From an uncultured Dehalococcoidia bacterium (GTDB taxonomy: Bacteria; Chloroflexota; Dehalococcoidia; Lucifugimonadales; UBA3495), in contig OX638345.1 in assembly GCA_951813535.1 (NCBI GenBank), positions 385,029 to 449,028 of the forward strand: a stretch of 64,000 bases of DNA, in the 5' to 3' direction. The notes beneath the pieces are model-generated. The model worked only from the letters and a program-made list of their open reading frames with translations, did not search any database and had not been told where the DNA came from. Of this stretch, positions 47,557-58,414 are shown piece after piece. Numbering within the stretch: the stretch's first letter is position 1; each line of letters opens with the position of its first letter. The translations under genes and the position numbers were made by a program.

Positions 47557-48453
47557 ATGACAAGCGATTGGAAAGTGCCCGCTCCGTCATTGACGCTTGA
47601 GGTGCCAATGAATGACGGCGCGGTTATTAGTGTACGGCGGTATGGGAACGCAGAGGGTCCAAGAATCATCCTGAGCCACGGCAACGGACTGGCCGCCGAC
47701 GCCTACTATCCCTTCTGGTCGCTATTGACCTCACGGTTTGACCTATTCATCTACGACTACCGAAGCCACGGTCTGAGTTCTGCGGGCGACCGGCGATTGC
47801 ATCATGTACCCACTTTCATACTGGACTTGGATAGCATACTGCGGACCATCAAGGATCAATTCGGATACAAACCACCCATCGGCATCTTCCACTCCTTGTC
47901 GACTGTGGTCGCCCTGCTGCAATCACAGGAACGGGGCAGTTTCGAGGCTCTGGTGCTGTTTGATCCACCAATATGCCCGCCGGGTGGGTTGCCCGCCGAT
48001 ATGGAAGGCGTGAGCACTCGGTTGAGTCTACAAGCCGGCCGCCGGAGGGCGCGATTCGAGTCACGGGCTGAATTAGCCGACCTCATGCGCGACATACCGG
48101 CTTACCAGCGGTTCAAACCAGGCGCAGTTGACCTCCTGGTGGCTGCTACAACTCGCCCGGTTGAGGGCGGGGGCTTCGAACTTCGTTGCCCGCGGGAATA
48201 CGAGTCACAGGCCTTTGCGTACTTTTTCGGTTGGGCGATGGAAATCGACCTGGGGCGGGTCGGCTGCCCGGTGAAGGCCGTCGGCGCCGACCCCACCAGA
48301 AGGTTCTCTTTCATGCCAAGCATAGACCTTTCCGTGTTGGACAGCCTTGACTACGACTTCCTGCCCGAGACCACCCATTTTCTACAGATGGAAGAACCCG
48401 AACAGTGCGCCGCGCTGACCGTGGGCTTCCTTGAAAGTCAGGGACTGGCTTAA
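47557..48453 (+). CDS. Alpha/beta hydrolase
   Basis: 298 residues, 12 bases after the carrier protein gene. ILSHGNGLAADAYYPFW holds the oxyanion-side HGN motif; the nucleophile elbow is GIFHSLSTVVALL with S113, where the second Gly of GxSxG is Ser; C-terminal His in LPETTHFLQMEEP (about residue 273). The fold and these residues fit an esterase, thioesterase or acyltransferase. A thioesterase releasing the product of the ligase-carrier pair is the natural guess, not shown. Confidence 0.82.
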   Translation: MTSDWKVPAPSLTLEVPMNDGAVISVRRYGNAEGPRIILSHGNGLAADAYYPFWSLLTSRFDLFIYDYRSHGLSSAGDRRLHHVPTFILDLDSILRTIKDQFGYKPPIGIFHSLSTVVALLQSQERGSFEALVLFDPPICPPGGLPADMEGVSTRLSLQAGRRRARFESRAELADLMRDIPAYQRFKPGAVDLLVAATTRPVEGGGFELRCPREYESQAFAYFFGWAMEIDLGRVGCPVKAVGADPTRRFSFMPSIDLSVLDSLDYDFLPETTHFLQMEEPEQCAALTVGFLESQGLA

Positions 48454-48847
48454 GGAGACCCCGAGCTATCCCCTGAACCCGATTCCAGTACGGCAGATCC
48501 GGCTTTGGGGTTGAGGATATACGGGATGCCCTTGCCGGGGCAGATGTCGTGCCAAGAATCCTCTGGATCAGCCTGTATTGTTGTGGCGCATTGACGCCGG
48601 CGCAACCCTTATCTTTGTCCAACGACTCTGTCAGTTGAAACTGTTCGGGCTTGGTGAGGCGAAGCGCCGCATTAGCCGGCGTCTATGATCTAATTGAGTC
48701 CGGACAGATATGGTTTGGACCGGCTCCGAGCGCATTGCAACGCTTGGACCCGCTCAAGTCTGAACGGTTACTGTCAGTTCGGTCTCAACCTCCAGGACGG
48801 AGGGTTATCCGGCTGAGCCTCGGGGCCGGTGTGGCCGGAGACGTGCT
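48454..48847. other. Interval without a gene
   Basis: No convincing coding sequence, terminator or repeat family is visible; short frames lack protein-like composition. It runs into a decayed membrane protein copy. Confidence 0.5.
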
Positions 48848-49084
48848 GTCATTGAGGCCGGGTTCGGCCTGGTGGCGGGTATCGCAAATGCAGCAGTCGC
48901 AACGGTCCTGCCGGGCGCAGGCTTCGAGCCCGCGACGGAGATCATCGTTGCGCTGACACTGGTGTCGGCGGTAGCAGGCTTATCGGTCGCCGCGCAAATC
49001 GCTGTCAATGCCGAGTTGGCCACAATCGTGTTCAGGTTCGTTCGCAGCCGGACGACTGCAGGGTCATCTGCGACCAAAACGTGA
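48848..49084 (+). pseudogene. C-terminal fragment of a membrane protein related to 44684-45265
   Basis: Reads VIEAGFGLVAGIANAAVATVLPG...VALTLVSAVAGLSVAAQIAVNAELATIVFRFVRSRTTAG. It aligns with GVIFGLVLGIANAALAPVWMN...AAVAFRFVRHRWGA of the protein at 44684. The N-terminal two-thirds are missing and no start is present. Confidence 0.6.
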
Positions 49085-49153
49085 ACCTGATACGATGTTA
49101 TGCGTCTCATGCCTCGGCATACCCCCTGAACATCAATCAAGCAGGAGATCAAT

Positions 49154-50002
49154 ATGTACGACCTCAACGGCAAGACCGCCCTCGTCACCGGCGCCGGCGG
49201 CCGCCACGGCATCGGCCGCGCCATCGCCACCCGCCTCGCCTCGGAAGGAGCCGACGTCGTGGTGACCGACGTCGAGGCCTCGCTGGACGCCATTCGCACC
49301 GAGGACCGGCTCGACGGCTGGCAGGGCCTGCCCAGCGTGGTGCAGGAGATCCAGGCCATGGGCCGCCGCAGCGCGGGCCTGTACTACGACGTCGCCGACA
49401 GTACCCAGGTCGACGGCATGGTGTCCGATACCCTCGGCGAGTTCGGCAAGATCGACATCCTGGTGAACAATGCCGGCTCCCGCCCCGGCCGCGACCGCGT
49501 TCTCGTCGTGGAGCTTGAAGAGGACGCCTTCGACGAGGTCATGCGCGTCAACGTCCGCGGCACCTACCTGGTCAGCCGCGCCGTCTGCCGCCACATGGTC
49601 GACCGGGGCGGCCCGGGCAAGATCATCAACATATCCTCCGGCGCCGGAAAGCGCGGCATCGCCCGCTACGGGGCCTACTGCGCCAGCAAATTCGCGGTCA
49701 TCGGGTTCACCCAGTCCCTGGCCCAGGAGATGGCCCCCTACCACGTCAACGTCAACGCCATCTGCCCCGGCCTGGTCGACACCGAGCGCGTCGACTTCAT
49801 CGCGGCCGCCCTGGCCCCCGAAGGCACCTCCGGCGAGGAGCACCGCGCCATGATGGTGCGCGAGCGCGAGATGCGCGTGCCGCTGGGCCGCATCGCGCAG
49901 GGCGACGACATCGCCCGCATGGCCGCCTTCCTCTCCTCCGCCGAGTCCGACTACATGACCGGCCTCAGCATCAGCGTCTCCGGCGGCTCCGAGATGAGCT
50001 AG
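49154..50002 (+). CDS. Short-chain dehydrogenase/reductase
   Basis: 282 residues. Rossmann fold with ALVTGAGGRHGIGRAIATRLA (Gly-rich NAD(P) site with an extra inserted RH), ILVNNAG, catalytic Ser in INISSGAG (about residue 162), and YCASK giving Y175 and K179. NAICPGLVDTERVDF follows as usual. The Asp after the second strand (VVVTDVEASL) suggests NAD rather than NADP. Length is slightly above the classical 250 because of an inserted segment at residues 40-65. Substrate unknown. Confidence 0.9.
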   Translation: MYDLNGKTALVTGAGGRHGIGRAIATRLASEGADVVVTDVEASLDAIRTEDRLDGWQGLPSVVQEIQAMGRRSAGLYYDVADSTQVDGMVSDTLGEFGKIDILVNNAGSRPGRDRVLVVELEEDAFDEVMRVNVRGTYLVSRAVCRHMVDRGGPGKIINISSGAGKRGIARYGAYCASKFAVIGFTQSLAQEMAPYHVNVNAICPGLVDTERVDFIAAALAPEGTSGEEHRAMMVREREMRVPLGRIAQGDDIARMAAFLSSAESDYMTGLSISVSGGSEMS

Positions 50003-50068
50003 GCGGGGGCCCTGCCCTGGATAACTTCGGTAAGGTGGCCTTCCATAACCCTCAGAGGAGAACGTGGC

Positions 50069-50269
50069 ATGGATGATGGAATTCCAACCACAGAGCAGCT
50101 TGTCTCCGACATCATAGAAGAGCTCCGCGCCGACCCAGATACCGACCAGGTTCTGATTGACATCCTCTCCGAGCATGTCGTGAAAATGGATCCTAAGAGC
50201 AGCGCGGTAGCAGATGCGGCAACGCTGATCGAAAATTTGGCTCGCCAAAGGGGGGAGCAAGATTTATGA
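50069..50269 (+). CDS. Small acidic protein paired with the SMC-like ATPase
   Basis: 66 residues; GAGGAG eleven bases before the ATG. Helical and acidic: TTEQLVSDIIEELRADPDTDQVLIDILSEHVVKMD...ADAATLIENLARQRGEQDL. Its stop overlaps the start of the ATPase gene by four bases. No relative recognised. It probably binds or regulates the large partner. Confidence 0.6.
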   Translation: MDDGIPTTEQLVSDIIEELRADPDTDQVLIDILSEHVVKMDPKSSAVADAATLIENLARQRGEQDL

Positions 50270-52770
50270 CCGCACCCATAACGATAGAATCGCTTGACAT
50301 CCAAGGGTTCCGAGCGTACTTGGATTCGCAATCGTTTTCCTTCCGAAAAGGGAATAAACCTTCGAGCTTGGCTATTTTTGCTCCCAACGCCAAGGGTAAA
50401 TCGAGTCTAGTGGACGCCTTTGAGTATTTTTTCTCCACAGATGCAACCTTGGAGCGTCTGGGGCGGCGTGAGGCACAAAGTCAAGCGGGGCGGACCGCTT
50501 TGGCTCACGTGAGAGCACAAGAAAAGAACGTCTCTCCCCAGGTTATGTTCAAATTCAGACAAGGCAGCGAGCAGATCAAGGAAACGCGGGGCATCCCCAG
50601 CAGCGGAGGCCTACCGCTAGTAGCTGAGCGCGTGCTAGCCGCTACCAAGGTACCTTTCGTAATCCACGGATACGACCTGCGCGGTTTCGTCGAAGCATCG
50701 GCCGAAATACGGTACAGGGAATTGGCGGCGTGGTTTTCCCTCGACCCACTCCTCTCAGTCCAACGCAACCTGCGCGCGCTTCAGAGGGAAGTCAAAGGAA
50801 AGGTGGATTCACAGTCTGAAGCCGATGAACGGCTGCGAGACCTGCGGCGTGTGACGACAGGCGAAGTCTCTTCCTGGCACGAGCCCGCCATTTGCGAATG
50901 GTTTAACACCAGCATCCTATCAGCATTGGATGATTCCCTGACACTTGAAGAGATTTCAGAGACAGACCCCACGTATTCTATGCTGGTTGAGCGGAAGGAG
51001 GAGGAGGATAAGCAAGTCGGGCTGGCTTCTATGGACACACTGACCAGACAGATTGAATCTCTCTCGACCACGGCAATGCACGACCAGGGGACTGATGACG
51101 GTTTGCTCGCCAGCCTCGAAAAGATTATTTCTGATTACGAGAGTGCCGTTGCTGAAGAAGCGAATGAACGAAGTAAGGCCAGTCAATCTGTTTTCAACGA
51201 TGTGTGGAGCAAAGCGCACTCGCTTCTTGAGATGGACGGCCACGAGTTTGATTCTTGCCCGGTTTGTGATACGGAGTTCAAATCTACGCCCCACGGGTCC
51301 CCACACGCTGTGCTCGTAAGCCTTAACGACAAACTGGGTATGCTGGCCGCCTACAGGGACGCAGACGCCAAACTTCGCGCCGCCACGGAGCGGGCAACCA
51401 AAGGCAAAGAGACGGTTGCATCAGCCTTGGACTCCCTGGGTATCGGGTTGTCAGATGCCGGGCATGGAGATTGTGCGGACCAGTGTGCGGCGTATCGGGG
51501 CGAGTTGGACTTGTGGACATTGGGACAGCCGCTGCCCGAAAGCAGGGAGCTACTCCAAGCCTTGTCGTCTGTTCATACTTTGATTGACACCGCGCGCCAA
51601 CGGTTGGTTGCTGGGCAGGGTGAAAGCACCTATGCCAACGCCGTCAAATCCATTCTCGAATTGCTCCAAATCAAGGCCGACCTAGGACGGATCCATCGTT
51701 TCGATAAGGAGCATCAAAACCTGAATGAAGAACTCGTACGTCAAGCCAATTCAATCGAAACGGCGATCGTAGGGCATACCCGCCAGCTTATTTCCCAACT
51801 CGAAACTGACGTAAACTCCCTTTACCAAAGTATTCAGGGCACGGCAGGTGTAGAGAACCCTGTTACGATCCTGTTGCAGATGTCTGACGACGACGCAGCC
51901 AATCAGCAGCAGGTTCGACTGGTGATCGACTACGCAAGTAACCGGCAAGGCGTAGCTCCCACGGGCTATCTCAGTGATTCCCAAATCCACTCTCTAGCTT
52001 TGGCACTGCGCCTCGCCGCTATTCGCACCTTCAACACGGATGCCCCGATCATTGTCCTTGACGACGTGGTGACGTCATATGACGCAGACCACCGCAAGTG
52101 CATCGCGTCGACGCTGGCCGAAAAATTCGCGGGATTCCAAATTCTGGTAGTTACTCATGACGAACAATTTTTCAACCTCTTGCGTGACCACCTCCCTCAG
52201 TCCGGATGGGCCTTTCGCAGGATAACGAACTTGGACCCGGACTTTGGGCCGGTCTTTGCTGACCATCATACGTCGGACGAGGAGATCGACAGTAAACTCG
52301 CTGATGGGATAACCGCTGGTGAAAAAATCCGCCAAGCCGAGGAGGAATGGCTGCTCAAAATCTCCCGGGAGTTCGGAGTGTCAGTGCGGATCCGGGAGAT
52401 CGAACGACCCTACCAGTATGATCGCTCCGAACTAGCAGGGGCGCTAGCTGGATTTCTGAAAGAACAAAAACTTGCCCCACCAGCAATGCCCGGCATTGCC
52501 AATTCTTTCTTGGATAGCTTGCAATCAGGCGTGGTCGAGAATTTCGTCAGCCACTTCTCCGATAACCCCTACCGTTCTTCCTCGGTAGGAGATGAAAGAA
52601 CAAGGTGGACAGAGTTCAAATTATTCAGAGAGCTGTTCGTTTGCCCCAAGTGCGGCAGGTCCCGCTTCTCCCGACCTTGGCAACTGAAAAAGCCGGTCTG
52701 CCGGCATGAGAGCTGTCAAACTCCATTTGAGTTTCAAGCCACTCTGTCGACGGTAGGTGATCCTCCATAA
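50266..52770 (+). CDS. RecF/Rad50-like AAA ATPase with zinc hook and C-terminal zinc ribbon
   Basis: 834 residues. N-terminal Walker A LAIFAPNAKGKSSLVDAFEYFF (about residues 35-56); central coiled-coil arms with a Rad50-type CPVC hook at about residue 330; signature-like YLSDSQIHSLALALRLAA; Walker B PIIVLDDVVTSYDADHR (about residue 595) with VTHDEQFFNLL. The C-terminus carries a zinc ribbon CPKCGRSRF...CRHESCQ (residues about 792-820). SMC-like ATPases of this size occur in anti-phage systems and DNA repair. No nuclease gene is adjacent. AT-richer than neighbours, so probably acquired. Confidence 0.82.
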   Translation: MTAPITIESLDIQGFRAYLDSQSFSFRKGNKPSSLAIFAPNAKGKSSLVDAFEYFFSTDATLERLGRREAQSQAGRTALAHVRAQEKNVSPQVMFKFRQGSEQIKETRGIPSSGGLPLVAERVLAATKVPFVIHGYDLRGFVEASAEIRYRELAAWFSLDPLLSVQRNLRALQREVKGKVDSQSEADERLRDLRRVTTGEVSSWHEPAICEWFNTSILSALDDSLTLEEISETDPTYSMLVERKEEEDKQVGLASMDTLTRQIESLSTTAMHDQGTDDGLLASLEKIISDYESAVAEEANERSKASQSVFNDVWSKAHSLLEMDGHEFDSCPVCDTEFKSTPHGSPHAVLVSLNDKLGMLAAYRDADAKLRAATERATKGKETVASALDSLGIGLSDAGHGDCADQCAAYRGELDLWTLGQPLPESRELLQALSSVHTLIDTARQRLVAGQGESTYANAVKSILELLQIKADLGRIHRFDKEHQNLNEELVRQANSIETAIVGHTRQLISQLETDVNSLYQSIQGTAGVENPVTILLQMSDDDAANQQQVRLVIDYASNRQGVAPTGYLSDSQIHSLALALRLAAIRTFNTDAPIIVLDDVVTSYDADHRKCIASTLAEKFAGFQILVVTHDEQFFNLLRDHLPQSGWAFRRITNLDPDFGPVFADHHTSDEEIDSKLADGITAGEKIRQAEEEWLLKISREFGVSVRIREIERPYQYDRSELAGALAGFLKEQKLAPPAMPGIANSFLDSLQSGVVENFVSHFSDNPYRSSSVGDERTRWTEFKLFRELFVCPKCGRSRFSRPWQLKKPVCRHESCQTPFEFQATLSTVGDPP

Positions 52771-52836
52771 TTTGGCAGGCATAATCCATGCTGTAATACC
52801 AGCCCACAAACAGAATTATCGCAGGTTTATCCAACC

Positions 52837-53124
52837 ATGCCCATCGACCGCACCCAGGTAGAACACATCGCCGCCCTGGCCCGCATCGCACTCACCGATG
52901 CGGAGAAAGAGGCCTTCGCCCGCCAGCTTTCCGACATCCTTGACCAGTTCGAGGTCCTGCAGACCCTGGACACCGCCGGCGTGGAACCCACCGCCCACGT
53001 CGCCGGCCTCGACACCGTCCTCCGCGACGACGAGCCTGCCGATAGCCTCGACGCCGAGGACACCCTGCTCAACGCCCCGCGCCGTCGCGGAGACCTGTTC
53101 CAGGTCCGCGCCGTGCTGGACTAA
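52837..53124 (+). CDS. gatC: Asp-tRNA(Asn)/Glu-tRNA(Gln) amidotransferase subunit C
   Basis: 95 residues. [55 protein letters not shown] is the full GatC pattern, ending with ...[13 protein letters not shown] where other GatC have A.GFF.VP.V. GatC stabilises the GatA-GatB complex. gatA follows after 7 bases; gatB is not in the window. Confidence 0.93.
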   Translation: MPIDRTQVEHIAALARIALTDAEKEAFARQLSDILDQFEVLQTLDTAGVEPTAHVAGLDTVLRDDEPADSLDAEDTLLNAPRRRGDLFQVRAVLD

Positions 53125-53131
53125 TAATCCC

Positions 53132-54631
53132 ATGGCCGCGCCCGCAGCCAGCGATCTCTGGCAACTGTCCGTCGCCGAGGCCTCCCGTCTGCTCGCCGAC
53201 CGCGAGATCAGCAGCGTCGAACTCACCGACGCCTGCCTCGATCGAATTGCGGCGGTGGATGACCAAATATCCGCCTACATAACCGTCACCGCCGACATCG
53301 CGCGTCAGCAGGCCGCCGACGCCGACCGGCGCATCGCCGCCGGCGACGCTGCGCCTCTGACCGGCGTCCCGATGCAGATCAAGGACCTGCTCTGCACCAA
53401 CGGCGTCGCCACCACTTGCGCCTCCCTGATGCTCGCCGAGTACGTTCCCGTCTACGACGCAACCGCCGTGGCCCGCCTCCGCGAGCAGGGCGCCGTCCTG
53501 CTGGGCAAGGGCAACATGGACGAGTTCGGGATGGGGTCCTCCACCGAGAACTCCGCCTTCTTCCCGACTCGAAACCCCTGGGACACCGGACGCGTTCCCG
53601 GCGGCAGCAGCGGCGGCTCGGCGGCGGCGGTCGCGGCCGGGGCGGCTCCCTTCGCGCTGGGCACCGACACGGGCGGCAGCATCCGCCAACCGGCGTCCTT
53701 CTGCGGCGTCACCGGCCTGAAGCCCACCTACGGCCGCGTCAGCCGCTACGGTCTGGTGGCCTACGCATCCTCGCTGGACCAGGTCGGCCCTCTCGCTCGC
53801 GATGCCGCCGACTGCGCCCTGATCCTGCAGGCCATCGCCGGCCACGACCCCCGCGACGCCACTTCGCTGCCGGATCCGGTCCCCGACTACTCTGCCGCGC
53901 TGACCGGCGACATCAAGGGTCTGCGCCTCGGCGTGCCCAGCGAGTATTTTGCTGAGGGCATGGATCCGGGCGTCCGCGCCGCCGTAACCGCCGCCATAGA
54001 CCAATTGGCGGACCTCGGCGCTGAGATCCGCCAGGTCTCCCTGCCCACCACCGAGTACGCCCTGGCCTGCTACTACATCATCGCCCCGTCCGAGTGCTCC
54101 GCCAACCTGGCCCGCTACGACGGCGTCAAGTACGGCTATTCTTATCAGGGTGACGGCCAGGGCGACGTCGACATGTGGGAGGCCATGGAGCGCACCCGCC
54201 AGCACGGCTTCGGCGCCGAGGTCAAGCGCCGCATCATGCTGGGGGCCTTCGCCCTGTCCTCCGGCTACTACGACGCCTACTACCACAAGGCCCAGCAGGT
54301 CCGCACGTTGATTCGCCAGGACTTCGCCCGCGTCTTCGAGGAGGTCGACGCCCTGGCCGCGCCGGTCTCCCCAGTGACCGCCTTCCCCATTGGCGACCGC
54401 ACCGACGACCCGGTGCGCATGTACCTGGTCGACGTCTACACCCTGCCCGTCAACATGGCCGGCCTTCCCGCCATGTCCGTCCCCTGCGGCTTCGCGCGTT
54501 CCGACACCGGTCAGGGCCTGCCCGTCGGCCTACAGCTAATCGGCCCCCACCTGTCGGAGGACCGCCTGCTCAACATCGCCCACACCTACCAGCAGGCTAC
54601 GGAGTGGCACCGGGAGCGGCCGGGGATTTAG
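53132..54631 (+). CDS. gatA: Asp-tRNA(Asn)/Glu-tRNA(Gln) amidotransferase subunit A
   Basis: 499 residues. Amidase-signature enzyme that releases ammonia from glutamine for transamidation of Glu-tRNA(Gln). Triad region: K in [10 protein letters not shown], then [68 protein letters not shown] (Ser-cisSer-Lys). The ATG at 53132 follows gatC by 7 bases. Because asnS is present in the window, the complex probably serves mainly Gln-tRNA. Its last 32 codons recur at the end of the reading frame at 55071-55565. Confidence 0.95.
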   Translation: MAAPAASDLWQLSVAEASRLLADREISSVELTDACLDRIAAVDDQISAYITVTADIARQQAADADRRIAAGDAAPLTGVPMQIKDLLCTNGVATTCASLMLAEYVPVYDATAVARLREQGAVLLGKGNMDEFGMGSSTENSAFFPTRNPWDTGRVPGGSSGGSAAAVAAGAAPFALGTDTGGSIRQPASFCGVTGLKPTYGRVSRYGLVAYASSLDQVGPLARDAADCALILQAIAGHDPRDATSLPDPVPDYSAALTGDIKGLRLGVPSEYFAEGMDPGVRAAVTAAIDQLADLGAEIRQVSLPTTEYALACYYIIAPSECSANLARYDGVKYGYSYQGDGQGDVDMWEAMERTRQHGFGAEVKRRIMLGAFALSSGYYDAYYHKAQQVRTLIRQDFARVFEEVDALAAPVSPVTAFPIGDRTDDPVRMYLVDVYTLPVNMAGLPAMSVPCGFARSDTGQGLPVGLQLIGPHLSEDRLLNIAHTYQQATEWHRERPGI

Positions 54632-54644
54632 CGCTGACTAACCA

Positions 54645-55037
54645 ATGACGACTTGGACTTGGCCCACGGACTTCCCCGCAGATTGTCCACCTGAAGCGGC
54701 GACACCCGCCGATGGAACCTACTACCGCATTGTCAAAACCGACCCACCAGAGCCAGAGGATTTCGTTGCCATATTCCATCTAAACCGCAGACGAGCCAAT
54801 GCAATCATCAGGCGGGGGACGGGCACCCAATGCGAGACCATGGGGCTGTCGGTCTTTGCTGACGCAAAGGACGCCGTCGAATGGGCGCTGCGCCTGCCCC
54901 AGATTGGCTCATACATAGCCCGCTTGACGCTAAATCCACATTCAGGAAAAATACTAGCAACGCCAAGGGAAGGAAACTCTCACCACACTTGGTGGTGCGT
55001 CGAAGGATTTGATCCGGTAGCCTCAGCGGAAGTCTAG
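54645..55037 (+). CDS. Hypothetical protein inserted after gatA
   Basis: 130 residues: WTWPTDFPADCPPEAATPADGTYYRIVKTDPPEPEDF..., then a mixed alpha/beta part with QCETMGLSVFADAKDAVEWALRLP and SGKILATPREGNSHHTWW. Family not recognised. It begins 13 bases after gatA and is followed by a DUF6575-like protein whose tail is a copy of the gatA end, so the two genes arrived as one insert of about 900 bases. Confidence 0.6.
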   Translation: MTTWTWPTDFPADCPPEAATPADGTYYRIVKTDPPEPEDFVAIFHLNRRRANAIIRRGTGTQCETMGLSVFADAKDAVEWALRLPQIGSYIARLTLNPHSGKILATPREGNSHHTWWCVEGFDPVASAEV

Positions 55038-55070
55038 ATTGTGATCTAGTGGGATCGAGGAGACGGAACT

Positions 55071-55565
55071 GTGTTGCCTGCAGTAAAAGGAGAACGCCTG
55101 GCCAAAGCGCCGTGGCATGAGTTTTCATTCGAAACGGTGCTTGACTATTACGACGGCCCGCGCATGTTGCTGCAGCACGGACGGGACGGGCAAGCATATT
55201 TGGCTTGGTGGAACGACGAGGACGCCTCCGCAGAGCGGTGGGTGTGCATACCCGTCGGGCCGGCCCGGCTTCGGGGAATACTTTCGGGCCAGGTGAAGCC
55301 GCGACACGCGTTCGATTATCCAGAGTATGGTTACCTGCTAGTAGTTGATATTGACTTTGAAACGGACGCAGTGATCCAGTTGGTTAGCACGGTTTCATCC
55401 GCTTTACCTGCGGAATCCCTTCCAAAGCCAGAGGCCACGTTGGCCATGGCGGACTCCACCATCGACCAGCTAATCGGACCCCACCTCCCCGAACCCAACC
55501 TCCTCAACATCGCCCACACCTACCAGCAGGCCACGGAGTGGCACCAGCAGCGGCCGGGGATCTGA
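55071..55565 (+). CDS. DUF6575-like protein with a C-terminal tail copied from GatA
   Basis: 164 residues from a GTG preceded by GAGGAG. Residues 1-100 (LAKAPWHEFSFETVLDYYDGPRMLLQHGRDGQAYLAWWNDED..RWVCIPVGPARLRGILSGQV) fit DUF6575-like proteins. Residues about 133-164, [32 protein letters not shown], match the end of GatA ([32 protein letters not shown]) almost exactly. The insert thus carries or created a copy of its target. Function unknown. Confidence 0.7.
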   Translation: MLPAVKGERLAKAPWHEFSFETVLDYYDGPRMLLQHGRDGQAYLAWWNDEDASAERWVCIPVGPARLRGILSGQVKPRHAFDYPEYGYLLVVDIDFETDAVIQLVSTVSSALPAESLPKPEATLAMADSTIDQLIGPHLPEPNLLNIAHTYQQATEWHQQRPGI

Positions 55566-55596
55566 GGACGGATCGAGCAGGCGCTAATAGTGCCCT

Positions 55597-56361
55597 ATGC
55601 AGCACCGTGATGTTGAATACAGCGAGTTCATAATTTTCGCCGATGAGAGTGGGGACACTGAAGTTCGCAATATCGATCCTAATTACCCAGTGTTCTTGCT
55701 AAATTTCTGCGTCTTTCATAGGGAGGAGTACGCGGGCAAAGTCGTCCCTGAGCTGCAGGCGTTCAAGATAGAGCATTTCGGCCACGACCAGATTGTTCTG
55801 CATTGGAACTCGATACGCGTCCACAAACCGCCCTTTGACTTTGGTGGAGACACGGATAAACAATCTGCATTCGTGCTAGGGTTGAACAAACTGATTGGAG
55901 AGATGAATTGCACCATCATCGCGACGGTTGTCGATAAGCGCTGCTGGCAGTCAGGACGCCCAACATCGCTCGATCTGTACGGGGAAGCTCTGCGCCTCTG
56001 CATCGAACGTACCCACAGCTTCCTGTCGGACCGGCAACAGCATGAATTCCTCACCAAAGTGATAATCGAATCCAGGGGGAAGAGGGAAAACCGTCTGCTT
56101 CAGAGGGCGTTCCAACGCATCTGCGCCGGCGAAAATGCGCTGGCCAAGCCACTGACCTGTTTTGAATTGACTTTTGCACCCAAGGATCGGAATGACGCCG
56201 GGTTGCAGATCGCGGACCGTACTGCCCATCCTGTGGGGCGGCACTTTATCTCACCTGAGCAACCCAACCGTGCTTGGGATCTATTGGTTGAGCCCAAACT
56301 CTACCGGAGCCCAGAGGACGAGTTTCGTGGTTGGGGTTTGATTGAACTCACCAACTCATAG
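55597..56361 (+). CDS. DUF3800 domain protein
   Basis: 254 residues. FIIFADESGDTEV near the N-terminus is the DUF3800 signature (D-E-S-G), placed on the first strand of an RNase H-like fold; VIIESRGKREN and LQIADRTAHPVGRHF (D..A) are the other conserved sites. DUF3800 proteins are frequent in defence islands and next to toxin systems; activity unproven. An intrinsic terminator follows directly. Confidence 0.82.
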   Translation: MQHRDVEYSEFIIFADESGDTEVRNIDPNYPVFLLNFCVFHREEYAGKVVPELQAFKIEHFGHDQIVLHWNSIRVHKPPFDFGGDTDKQSAFVLGLNKLIGEMNCTIIATVVDKRCWQSGRPTSLDLYGEALRLCIERTHSFLSDRQQHEFLTKVIIESRGKRENRLLQRAFQRICAGENALAKPLTCFELTFAPKDRNDAGLQIADRTAHPVGRHFISPEQPNRAWDLLVEPKLYRSPEDEFRGWGLIELTNS

Positions 56362-56365
56362 GAAA

Positions 56366-56390
56366 GACCCCGGGGCAGCCCGGGGCTTTT
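56366..56390 (+). terminator. Intrinsic terminator after the DUF3800 gene
   Basis: GACCCCGGGGCAGCCCGGGGCTTTT: seven-pair GC stem with a four-base loop and T4. Five bases after the stop codon. The next 270 bases hold no gene. Confidence 0.8.
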
Positions 56391-56660
56391 CATCGGTTGA
56401 GGATGCCCATTGACCCCAACGGACGGGTCGGAGCTACCCCTTAACCCGCCGCCAGTCCGATATCCAGTGGACCTCAACGGAGGCGAACTGCTTGTCACAG
56501 GCCAACCGCCGGCCGACAACATCCTCCACTCGTACATCATTATACGCCACTGTGCGCCACCGTGCGCCGTTGGCGCCGACGTTACACCTGCTCTGTCGCC
56601 GTTGACCGACGCTCCCTATGCTAAAATCCGCCCAATAACCCCCGCCCCCGGAGGCCCGCC

Positions 56661-58076
<1,416 letters not shown>

Positions 58077-58131
58077 CCTCCGGCCCTATCAGACCCAGCG
58101 GCGCTACGATGATGACACCAACCGGATTGCT

Positions 58132-58401
58132 ATGCCGGAGTACACTTGGGACGACGCGAAGAACGAATGGCTGCGGCGCAACCGGGGCCTCACCTTCGAT
58201 GACGTGGTGTATCATTTGGAGCATGGGGATGTTCTAGCCGATTTGCTGCATCCTAACCAGAATCGGTACCCCGATGAACGCCTGTACGTCATCCGCATCG
58301 GCGATTACGCATACGAAGTTCCTTTTTACCGCGCCGGTAACATTGAATCTTTGAGGACCGTATATCCCAGCCGGAAATTTACCCGTGCCTATCTGGGCTA
58401 A
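58132..58401 (+). CDS. BrnT-like toxin
   Basis: 89 residues. YTWDDAKNEWLRRNRGLTFDDVVYHLEHGDVLADLLHPNQNRYPDERLYVIRIGDYAYEVPFYRAGNIESLRTVYPSRKFTRAYLG follows the BrnT/RelE-like layout: F.WD..KN...R.RG..F, then R...V..., then R..y. at the end. Members degrade RNA. The next gene overlaps the area by position as antitoxin. Confidence 0.78.
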   Translation: MPEYTWDDAKNEWLRRNRGLTFDDVVYHLEHGDVLADLLHPNQNRYPDERLYVIRIGDYAYEVPFYRAGNIESLRTVYPSRKFTRAYLG

Positions 58402-58414
58402 TTTGGAGGCGGCA

